NCBI RefSeq assembly: GCF_020711255.1
Contig: NZ_JAJFAW010000007.1
Coordinates: 62,001-126,000, forward strand
Direction: 5' to 3'
DNA length: 64,000 bases
From: Hymenobacter plasmatis
GTDB taxonomy: Bacteria > Bacteroidota > Bacteroidia > Cytophagales > Hymenobacteraceae
The notes below the pieces were generated by a model that worked only from the letters and a program-made list of their open reading frames with translations, searched no databases and was not told the DNA's origin. How positions within the stretch are numbered: the stretch's first letter is position 1; each line of letters opens with the position of its first letter. Made by a program: the position numbers and the translations under genes. Of the stretch, positions 19,254 through 26,081 are shown piece by piece.

Positions 19254-19970
19254 ATGAAATTTCTCCGCTCATCACTGACCTTCTTACTGGCACTGTTGCT
19301 GTTGGTAAACAACTTTGCCCAAGCCCAAAGCACCACCGTATCGACTGACAAGCCGAAAGGCATGAGCAAAACCCTCAAAGGCGGCCTCATCGGCGGCTTG
19401 GGTGGTGCGGTAGCCGGCGGCGTGGCCGGCCGTCTGATTGGCGGCAAATCCGGTACCGCTAAGGGTGCCATCATTGGTGCTGCCGTGGGTGGTACTGCCG
19501 GTGCCCTCATCGGCCGCAAAATGGACAAAGCCGCTGCCGAACTGCGCCGCGACCTGGAAGGCGCCAAAGTTGAGCGCGTAGGCGAAGGCATCAAAATCAC
19601 CTTTGCTTCGGGCATCCTGTTCGCCACCAACTCGTCTAACCTGACGGCCGATGCTGCTGGTAACATCGACCAGCTGGCCGCTACGCTGAAAAAGTACTCC
19701 GATACCAACGTGGTGGTAGAAGGCCACACCGACAGCTCGGGTTCCGACGCCATCAACCAGCCCCTGAGCGAGCGCCGGGCCCAGGCTGTGTCGAATGAAA
19801 TTCAGGCCCAGGGCGTGGATGCTGCCCGCATCACGGCCACCGGCTACGGCTCCACTCAGCCCGTAGGCGACAACAGCACCGCCGCTGGCAAAGCTGCTAA
19901 CCGCCGCGTGGAAGTAGCCATTTTCGCCAACGAGAAAATGCAGAAAGCTGCCAAGAAAGGCCAGCTCTAA
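19254..19970 (+). CDS. OmpA-family protein with glycine zipper, copy 2
   Basis: 238 residues beginning at the ATG just before a signal peptide (MKFLRSSLTFLLALLLLV ending NFAQAQ). Unlike copy 1 it lacks a lipobox Cys, so it is probably not lipidated. A glycine zipper (about 45-92) is followed by an OmpA C-terminal domain (about 105-228; FASGILFATNSSNLTADAAG, VEGHTDSSGSDAINQPLSER, ANRRVEVAIFANEKM). Residue-level similarity to copy 1 extends through zipper and OmpA domain, while the N-terminal export signals differ. An upstream in-frame ATG at 19164 would precede the signal peptide by 30 residues and is rejected. Confidence 0.9.
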   Translation: MKFLRSSLTFLLALLLLVNNFAQAQSTTVSTDKPKGMSKTLKGGLIGGLGGAVAGGVAGRLIGGKSGTAKGAIIGAAVGGTAGALIGRKMDKAAAELRRDLEGAKVERVGEGIKITFASGILFATNSSNLTADAAGNIDQLAATLKKYSDTNVVVEGHTDSSGSDAINQPLSERRAQAVSNEIQAQGVDAARITATGYGSTQPVGDNSTAAGKAANRRVEVAIFANEKMQKAAKKGQL

Positions 19971-20013
19971 GCCAAGCTACCCGGCTGCAAACCCGGTTTG
20001 CGGCACTCAATTG

Positions 20014-20048
20014 AAAAACCGGCGGCCGCCCTGGCCGCCGGTTTTTTT
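20014..20048 (+). terminator. intrinsic terminator
   Basis: AAAAACCGGCGGCC pairs with GGCCGCCGGTTTTTTT, after the second OmpA glycine-zipper gene. Confidence 0.92.
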
Positions 20049-20113
20049 ATGGCTTTTTAGCTCAACCGGCGGCGTGGCACAACCTTGCCCAGCGCGGGCC
20101 GGTACAAGCAGCC

Positions 20114-20887
20114 ATGCCCGCACCCGACGCTACTTACGCCTCGCCCGCCGCCGAAAAAGCCTGGGCCGACCACGTCATTCTCGACCATTTCTACGGCCAC
20201 CTGCCGCCCGAGCCGCGCCGCACGCCTATGCGCGAGCTGGTCTCGACCATTCTCTCGCACCGTACCACCCACGCCGACGAGGAACTGGCCTACGACCGCA
20301 TGCTGGAGACGTTTGGCGACTGGCCCGGGGTGCTGGCGGCGCCCACGGCCGAGCTGGCCCACGCCATTCGCACCACGCGCTGGCCCGATACGCAGGCGCC
20401 GCGCATCCAGGAAATCCTGCGCCGCATCCAGGCCGAAACCGGTGGGCCGTTTGACCTGGACTTTCTGGCCGACTGGCCACTGGAGCGCGCCATGGCCTGG
20501 CTCACCGAAATGCCCGGCATTGGGCTGAAAACGGCGTCGCTGCTGCTGCTTTTTAACTACCACAAGCCCGTGCTCCCTGTGGATACGCACGTGCACCGGG
20601 TAGCCCAGCGCGTGGGGTTTCTGGGGCCCAAGGTCTCGGTGGAAAAGGCCCATGCGGTGCTGCTGGCACTGCTGCCCGCCGACGCCGAAACGCTGTTCAA
20701 CTTCCACAAGCACAACTACTGGCACGGGCAGCAGATTTGCTTTTTCCTAAGGCCAAATTGCCCGCGCTGCCCTCTGAAGGGCTTTTGCAACTACTACCTG
20801 GAGCACTACGGCGCGGCCACGCCCGAGGCACTGGCCGCCACGCCCGCGCAATGGGACCCGGCCGCCTGGGGCAAGCTGCCGCATTAG
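20114..20887 (+). CDS. endonuclease III-like HhH-GPD DNA glycosylase
   Basis: Base-excision-repair glycosylase/AP lyase of 257 residues. The helix-hairpin-helix is MPGIGLKTAS with the catalytic lysine at 139, followed by LPVDTHVHRVAQR with the catalytic Asp at 157. The 18-residue spacing equals that of E. coli Nth K120/D138. A complete [4Fe-4S] site follows (C-x6-C-x2-C-x5-C, about residues 211-227). The block usually written LSAQTTD reads LSHRTTHAD here, so lesion specificity may differ from classic Nth. The C-terminus (QWDPAAWGKLPH) is longer than in E. coli Nth. It is followed directly by a palindromic pair. Confidence 0.88.
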   Translation: MPAPDATYASPAAEKAWADHVILDHFYGHLPPEPRRTPMRELVSTILSHRTTHADEELAYDRMLETFGDWPGVLAAPTAELAHAIRTTRWPDTQAPRIQEILRRIQAETGGPFDLDFLADWPLERAMAWLTEMPGIGLKTASLLLLFNYHKPVLPVDTHVHRVAQRVGFLGPKVSVEKAHAVLLALLPADAETLFNFHKHNYWHGQQICFFLRPNCPRCPLKGFCNYYLEHYGAATPEALAATPAQWDPAAWGKLPH

Positions 20888-20892
20888 CTTTG

Positions 20893-20992
20893 TAGCGCGG
20901 ACTTTTGGTCCGCGAGTTGAAAAAGTGTTCAGGTGCGAAATTTGAAATTCGTGGTTGAAGAATAGCTCACGCGCGGACTAAAAGCCCGCGCT
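20893..20992. repeat. GCGGACTTTTAGTCCGC paired palindrome, copy 2
   Basis: Left unit GTAGCGCGGACTTTTGGTCC, right unit CGCGGACTAAAAGCCCGCGC, separated by about 55 bases. This is the same two-palindrome design as 5913-5979 with a longer spacer. The right unit ends only a few bases before the ATG of the radical SAM gene. Confidence 0.86.
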
Positions 20993-20998
20993 ACCACC

Positions 20999-21982
20999 AT
21001 GCGCCTCGTTAAGCACCCCGTTCTCTGCAATTACTACGTCACGTACCGCTGCAATGCGAAGTGCGCGTTTTGCGACATCTGGGAAAAGCCCTCGCCCTAC
21101 ATCACGCTGGAGGATGTGGCCCAAAACCTGCGCGACCTCAAGCGGCTGGGCGTTTCGGTGATTGACTTCACCGGTGGCGAGCCCCTGTTGCACCGCCAGC
21201 TGCCCCAGTTTCTGGCCCTGGCGCGCGAGATGGGCTTTATCACCACCGTGACCACCAATGGCCTGCTGTATCCCAAGAACGCGGAAAAGCTGCGCGGGCT
21301 GGTGGACATGCTGCACTTTTCGCTGGACTCAGCCGACCGCGACACCCACGACCTGGGCCGTGGGGTGGCCTGCTACGATTTTGTGCTCGAAAGCCTTCGC
21401 GTGGCCAAGGCGCTGGGTGAGCGGCCCGACATCCTCTTTACCGTGTTCCGCAAAAACCTGGCGGACCTGGAAGCGGTGTACCGCGACATTACCCAGCCCA
21501 ACGGCCTGGTGCTCATCCTCAACCCCGCCTTCGAATACGGCGACGTGGAAACCGGCGAGCAGCTGACGCCCGAAGAGCTGGATTACCTCTCCGCCTTCGG
21601 CAAGCGCAAGGGCGTGTACCTGAACGAAGCGTTTATTGAATTGCGGCGCGACGGCGGCAACCACGTGGCCGCGCCCGTGTGCCGGGCCGCCAGCACCACG
21701 CTGGTTATCTCGCCCAGCAACGAGTTGGTGCTGCCCTGCTACCACTTAGGGGAGCAAAAATTCCCTATTGAAGGCAAGCTGTTTGAGCTCTACAATGCTC
21801 CCGAAACGCAGCGCCTGGCGGCTCTCGAAGGCCGGCTGCCGGCGTGTGAGGGCTGCACCATCAATTGCTATATGCAGCCCAGCTTCGCGGTTGAGACCAG
21901 CAAATATTTCTGGCAGGCGCTGCCCAGCACGCTGAAGTATAATTGGGAAAAAGGCACGTGGAAGCGGTTGATTGGGGTATAG
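20999..21982 (+). CDS. radical SAM protein with SPASM-like C-terminal cysteines
   Basis: 327 residues. The radical-SAM cluster motif C-x3-C-x2-C (CNAKCAFC, about residues 18-25) is followed by DFTGGEPLLHRQ (SAM-binding GGE) and TTVTTNG. The C-terminal part has five further cysteines (PVCRAAS, LPCYHL, CEGCTINC), suggesting an auxiliary Fe-S cluster of SPASM/twitch type. Such enzymes modify peptides, lipids or cofactors; no peptide substrate gene was seen nearby, so the role is open. The start codon abuts a palindromic repeat, leaving no space for a separate promoter. Confidence 0.85.
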   Translation: MRLVKHPVLCNYYVTYRCNAKCAFCDIWEKPSPYITLEDVAQNLRDLKRLGVSVIDFTGGEPLLHRQLPQFLALAREMGFITTVTTNGLLYPKNAEKLRGLVDMLHFSLDSADRDTHDLGRGVACYDFVLESLRVAKALGERPDILFTVFRKNLADLEAVYRDITQPNGLVLILNPAFEYGDVETGEQLTPEELDYLSAFGKRKGVYLNEAFIELRRDGGNHVAAPVCRAASTTLVISPSNELVLPCYHLGEQKFPIEGKLFELYNAPETQRLAALEGRLPACEGCTINCYMQPSFAVETSKYFWQALPSTLKYNWEKGTWKRLIGV

Positions 21983-22015
21983 CTGAGTTAGTTGAGCTAA
22001 TGTCATAAACCCATG

Positions 22016-22110
22016 CGTCTGTCATACTGAGCGCAGCGAAGCATCTTATCACGTGCGGACGAGTCGTTCCGCGGTGATAAGATGCTTCGCTGCGCTCAGT
22101 ATGACAGACG
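22016..22110. repeat. GTCATGCTGAGC/GAAGCATC palindromic element, copy 2
   Basis: A perfect 37-base inverted repeat: left arm 22016-22052 and right arm 22074-22110, loop of 21 bases. Arms contain GTCATACTGAGCGCAGCGAA and GAAGCATCTTATCAC. A half-element (AGATGCTTCGCTGCGC then GCATGACGTTC, 22132-22161) follows just downstream. Confidence 0.93.
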
Positions 22111-22197
22111 ATTAGGTTTGCTTACCCAGTAAAGATGCTTCGCTGCGCTATGCATGACGTTCTTTTACTCACTGTTCACTGCTCACTGCTAAAACCT

Positions 22198-22710
22198 ATG
22201 CCCGCTCTTATCCTCCCTGTAAATGGCCTCCATCCACAAATCTCGCCCGACTGCTTTGTGGCTGATAATGCCACCATCGTAGGCGATGTGGTGCTGGGCC
22301 GGGGCTGTACCGTCTGGTTCACGGCTGTGATTCGCGGTGATGTGCACCGCATCCGCATCGGCGAAGAAACCAATATTCAGGATGGCGCGGTGCTGCACTG
22401 TACGTACCAGAAAGCACCGCTCACCATCGGCAGCCGTGTGAGCATCGGGCACCGCGCCCTCGTGCACGGCTGCACCGTGGAAGATGATGTGCTCATCGGC
22501 ATGGGCGCTATTGTGATGGACCACGCTGTGGTAGGCACCGGCTGCATCATCGCAGCCGGAGCAGTGGTGCTCGAGAATTTCGTGTGTGAGCCGGGGTACC
22601 TGTATGCGGGCGTGCCAGCCAAGAAAATCAAGCCCGTGACCGAGGAGCAGCGAAAAGGGCTGGAGCGAACCGCTGCCAATTACCAGACCTACGCAAGCTG
22701 GTTTCGGTAG
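22198..22710 (+). CDS. gamma-carbonic anhydrase family protein
   Basis: Left-handed beta-helix protein of 170 residues, YrdA/PaaY-like. Hexapeptide repeats run through most of the sequence (TIVGDVVLGRGCTVWFTAVI, NIQDGAVLHCTYQKAPLTIG, MGAIVMDHAVVGTGCIIAAG). The three metal-ligand histidines are visible: H in VLHCTYQ, then GHRALVHGC contributes two. The C-terminal LYAGVPAKKIKPVTEEQ is characteristic. Family members bind zinc or iron and some hydrate CO2; activity here is not established. The ATG at 22198 begins the conserved domain; the frame upstream is repeat-derived. Confidence 0.9.
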   Translation: MPALILPVNGLHPQISPDCFVADNATIVGDVVLGRGCTVWFTAVIRGDVHRIRIGEETNIQDGAVLHCTYQKAPLTIGSRVSIGHRALVHGCTVEDDVLIGMGAIVMDHAVVGTGCIIAAGAVVLENFVCEPGYLYAGVPAKKIKPVTEEQRKGLERTAANYQTYASWFR

Positions 22711-22767
22711 GAGCAGGCCAGGGTACGTGCCGGCAATTGGTCCAAGTCAGCTCAATTTGACTTCTCA

Positions 22768-22802
22768 GAAACTCCCCGACGCGCCATGTGTCGGGGAGTT
22801 TC
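22768..22802 (+). terminator. intrinsic terminator
   Basis: GAAACTCCCCGAC pairs with GTCGGGGAGTTTC and is followed by TTTT, after the gamma-carbonic anhydrase gene. Confidence 0.88.
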
Positions 22803-22991
22803 TTTTGCTCGACAGTAGTCGGTTCGTAAAGTCCGCAAAATGGCTTTGTTTATTGTCGTTGAGAGTAGCTGAAGCCGCTTTTTTGCCTTCGATACGATGA
22901 ATGCGAAGTCTACTGTATTCGCATTTTTACTTGGAAGGAGTTGCCATCATGGTGTTGCTTCGTTGCGCTTCTACTTCACGCTTCGTAAACA

Positions 22992-23669
22992 ATGTCAATC
23001 TGCTGTCGCGCTGTTTGTGCGCTACTTGGCTTCACACTATCAGGGCTGATTGGTAGTTGCCAGCGCGTCAGTTACACGTTTCAGCCGGTTGTCCGCGCTT
23101 CAGGAACTGGAGTTGCACCGCCGTTGGTGGTGGCCCCCGTACTCCGCATTACAGCGATGGAGCCGAGGCGCCAGCGAAGTGCCCGGCGGACTTATTTTCG
23201 GAGAATGCCCATTCGCCGGAGCATGGGCACAGCGGGACTTGCGCCGGCACGAACTCCGGCATTGCGGCAGAAAGCCCAACAGCATGTTGTTCAGGGATTC
23301 CTGATTACTAGCCGACTGCAGGAGCCAGCTCCACCTGTTCGCAATCGCAGCAAGGGGGTTGCCTTGGTGATGGCGCTTTTTGGAGGGTTGAGTGGCCTCC
23401 ATCGGTTCTATCTGGGCTATACCGGCCAAGGATATGCCTCGATAGTCTTAGCACTATTAGTAGTGCCTTTCGTGGCCTTTGTGGGCGGTATTGCGGGCTC
23501 TGCTACCGCTGGCATTTTAATGCTTTCAGGGATAGGGGCTTGGTTGCTGGTCGACATCATCCGAATTCTGATGGGAAAACTGAAACCCCGCAATGGGAAC
23601 TACTACCCGCGTTTATTTCAAATCAGGCCCAAGCCAGAAAATACCCCGCCGAATCCCGCCCAGAAATAA
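22992..23669 (+). CDS. TM2-domain lipoprotein, paralogue 1
   Basis: 225 residues. An N-terminal hydrophobic stretch ends in LIGSC, a plausible lipobox, then SYTFQP. An Arg-rich low-complexity segment follows (about residues 58-80, RRQRSARRTYFRRMPIRR). Residues about 115-195 form a TM2 domain: SKGVALVMALFGGLSGLHRF then YLGYTGQGYAS, two membrane helices and DIIRILMGKLKPRNG. TM2 domains are small two-helix modules of unknown function. The combination of a lipobox, an Arg-rich linker and a TM2 module is repeated in the next gene, so the pair arose by duplication and then diverged strongly. Confidence 0.78.
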   Translation: MSICCRAVCALLGFTLSGLIGSCQRVSYTFQPVVRASGTGVAPPLVVAPVLRITAMEPRRQRSARRTYFRRMPIRRSMGTAGLAPARTPALRQKAQQHVVQGFLITSRLQEPAPPVRNRSKGVALVMALFGGLSGLHRFYLGYTGQGYASIVLALLVVPFVAFVGGIAGSATAGILMLSGIGAWLLVDIIRILMGKLKPRNGNYYPRLFQIRPKPENTPPNPAQK

Positions 23670-23747
23670 ATTTTCTGTCTCGTCGGCCCGGTTCACTACG
23701 CGGCTCGGCACGCTCGGCTACGCACAACGACACCTTGCTTCAACGCC

Positions 23748-24440
23748 ATGACCAACCGCCTTCTTGTGAATCTATCCCTTGGCATTGCCCTATTGTTGGG
23801 GACTGCCCTGAGCGGGTGCCATCGTTCCAGCTACACGTTTCAGCCCATTAGTGCCCAACAACAGCCCGAGCATAAGAATCAGGTAGCTACTGCAGCTACG
23901 CTTACTGAGCCAGCCGAAGCAGCCGAGCCAAAACACCAAAAGGCCAGGGGCATGCACCTGCCAACAGTGCGCCGGGTATTTCGCCGGCGAATTGAGCCAG
24001 TTGCTCGCCAAGTGATGTATCCAACCCTATCGAAAGCAGTTGCCTTGGTGCCATCGGCGCGGGTTGAGCAGCATAAGGTCTCCCATTCTGCTCAATTGGC
24101 TCAACTTCCAGCGCCGGAGCCTGCGCTACACTACAGCAAGGGCCTGGCAGTGCTCTTGGCGGTGTTATTTGGGTATTTGGGGGCGCACCTGTTTTACCTG
24201 GGCGACCGCAAGCCGGCCCTTGCCTATTTGCTGACCACGCTGGCGTGCATCGGGCTGATGCTAATCGCCGTTCCGGTTGCCAACTCGGCGGCTCTTGGTG
24301 TCGGCATGGGCGGGGCGGTTGTAGGCATTTTCCTCCTCCTACTGGGCGCAGGCGGCATCGCTTACGTGTACCTGCGTGCGCTGTTTGACGGCGTGCGCAT
24401 CCTGGCCGGTGGGCTTGAGCCGCCGAATGGGAAGTTCTAA
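23748..24440 (+). CDS. TM2-domain lipoprotein, paralogue 2
   Basis: 230 residues, 78 bases after its paralogue. Lipobox ALSGC is followed by HRSSYTFQPI, matching the SYTFQP of the neighbour. It has an Arg-rich segment (RRVFRRRIEPVARQ) and a C-terminal TM2-like domain (SKGLAVLLAVLFGYLGAHLF, YLGDRKPALAYLL, then a second helix and FDGVRILAGGLEPPNGKF). Similarity to paralogue 1 is confined to the lipobox region, the Arg-rich patch and the TM2 domain; the linkers are unrelated. Probably co-transcribed with it. Function unknown. Confidence 0.78.
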   Translation: MTNRLLVNLSLGIALLLGTALSGCHRSSYTFQPISAQQQPEHKNQVATAATLTEPAEAAEPKHQKARGMHLPTVRRVFRRRIEPVARQVMYPTLSKAVALVPSARVEQHKVSHSAQLAQLPAPEPALHYSKGLAVLLAVLFGYLGAHLFYLGDRKPALAYLLTTLACIGLMLIAVPVANSAALGVGMGGAVVGIFLLLLGAGGIAYVYLRALFDGVRILAGGLEPPNGKF

Positions 24441-24487
24441 AGTGCTGTTTGGCAAGCCCCTGTTACGGCACCAGGCATGAGCCAGGC

Positions 24488-25822
24488 CTATACCTCGTCG
24501 CCGAGGTCGTTGCGCGGCTCGGCGCGCTCGGCTACAGTGGTCACGCGCAGCTGCACCAGCTCCACGGCGCGGCGGGAGCGCTGCAGCACCCGGAACTCGT
24601 AGGGGTCGAGCACGGCCACATCGCCCACTTCCGGGATGCTGCCGTAGATGACGTTGAGAAGGCCGCCCACGGTTTCGTAGTCTTCGCCTTCGGGCAGGGG
24701 GAAGGGGAGGTATTCGTTGGCGTCGGAGATGGGCGTGGCGGGGTTCACGCGGTATTCATCCTCGGCTACCTTCTCCACCACCGGCACTTCGTTGTCGTAC
24801 TCGTCCTGGATTTCGCCCACCAGTTCCTCCATGATGTCCTCGATGGTGACGATGCCCGACACGCCGCCGAACTCGTCGCTCACAATGGCCATCACAATGT
24901 GCTTGCGCTGGAACTGGCGCAGCAGGCGGTTGATTTTCTTGGTTTCGGGTACGAAGTAGGGCGGGCGCATGATGCGGGCCAGCTCCACGGGCTCGCCGCG
25001 CCGGATGATGGGCAGCAGGTCCTTCACGTTGAGCACGCCCACGATGTTGTCGATGTTGCCCTCGTACACCGGCATGCGCGAATAGCCTTCGTTGAAGACG
25101 ATGTCCAGAATCTGGTCCTCGGGCGCGTTCACGTCTAGGGCCGAGAGCTTGGTGCGGGGCACCATAATCTGCTTCACCATCCGGTCGTTGAACTGGAACA
25201 CGTTCTCAATCAGCTCGTGCTCGGAGTCCTGAATCTCGCCGCTTTCCTTGCTTTGGTCCAGCAGCAGGCGCAGCTCGTCGGAGGTGTGCGCCTCGGTGCC
25301 GTGCGAATTCTGAATGCCAACGGCGCCCAGCATCAGGTTGGACGCTTTCGACAAGAACCATGTGAGCGGGCGGGTGATGAAGTAGAAGCCGCGCAGCGGC
25401 AGCACCAGCGCCAAACTCACCGATTCGGGGCGCTGAATGGCCAGCGCCTTCGGAAACAGCTCGCCAAACAGCACGTGCAGAAACGTCAGGATGATAAGCC
25501 CCAGGCCCACCGCGATGCTGTGCGCCGTGAGCGGCGCCACGTGCAGGCCCAGGCGCGGCATCAGCCCCAGAAATATCTCGGTGAAGAGTTCTTCGCCCAC
25601 GGCACCGAGTAGCAGCGAGGCAATAGTAACGCCGAGCTGGGTAGCCGAGAGGTAGTCATAGAGTTTGTGCAACACGCCCAGTGCTTGGCTGGCCATGCGG
25701 CTGCCCTCTTTGGCTTTTATCTCCAGTTGCGAAAGGCGCACGCGAATCAGCGAGAATTCGGCAGCCACGAAAAATCCGTTTACTAGAACGAGTAAAACGG
25801 TAAATAATATCTGTAAGCCCAT
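24488..25822 (-). CDS. hemolysin-family CNNM/CBS-domain membrane protein
   Basis: 444 residues. The N-terminal CNNM (DUF21) transmembrane region (about 1-190) shows LVNGFFVAAEFSLIRVRLSQLE, the family hallmark. A CBS pair follows (about 205-330: MVPRTKLSALDVNAPEDQIL, YSRMPVYEGNIDNIVGVLNV, MAIVSDEFGGVSGIVTIEDI) and a CorC_HlyC domain at the C-terminus. Related proteins export or sense magnesium or cobalt; real haemolysin activity is not implied. A TACTTTTG box lies 46 bases upstream of the start on the minus strand (25868-25875). Confidence 0.92.
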   Translation of the reverse strand: MGLQILFTVLLVLVNGFFVAAEFSLIRVRLSQLEIKAKEGSRMASQALGVLHKLYDYLSATQLGVTIASLLLGAVGEELFTEIFLGLMPRLGLHVAPLTAHSIAVGLGLIILTFLHVLFGELFPKALAIQRPESVSLALVLPLRGFYFITRPLTWFLSKASNLMLGAVGIQNSHGTEAHTSDELRLLLDQSKESGEIQDSEHELIENVFQFNDRMVKQIMVPRTKLSALDVNAPEDQILDIVFNEGYSRMPVYEGNIDNIVGVLNVKDLLPIIRRGEPVELARIMRPPYFVPETKKINRLLRQFQRKHIVMAIVSDEFGGVSGIVTIEDIMEELVGEIQDEYDNEVPVVEKVAEDEYRVNPATPISDANEYLPFPLPEGEDYETVGGLLNVIYGSIPEVGDVAVLDPYEFRVLQRSRRAVELVQLRVTTVAERAEPRNDLGDEV

Positions 25823-25867
25823 GTGAATGGCCCCCTCGACGCGGTCGGTCTGGGGGCCTTAGTTGCT

Positions 25868-25875
25868 CAAAAGTA
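25868..25875 (-). promoter_or_regulatory. putative -7 box of the CNNM/CBS gene
   Basis: On the minus strand the bases read TACTTTTG, an exact TAnnTTTG match. No clear TTG element was found at the expected upstream distance, so this is only a half-promoter. Confidence 0.4.
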
Positions 25876-26081
25876 CGGAGTTTAGCGCGGGCGGTTGGCC
25901 CGCTGAACTTTCCGGCTAGCAGTTTGTGGTACGGACACCCTTATTTTGTGGAAGAAAGCCCGTGTAAGCAACTGCGGAGGTAACCGTCTGCGCCACTAAT
26001 GGGCGGGAACGGATTCCGCAGCCAGCGCCTTCTTCCAGGTTGAAGAGGTAACACTATACACGATGCTTCTGGTTTGCGATT

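Noticed and set aside
22992..24440. The two small TM2 genes as a toxin-antitoxin pair
   Set aside because: They are paralogues of similar size with lipoprotein signals and membrane domains; neither resembles a known toxin or DNA-binding antitoxin.
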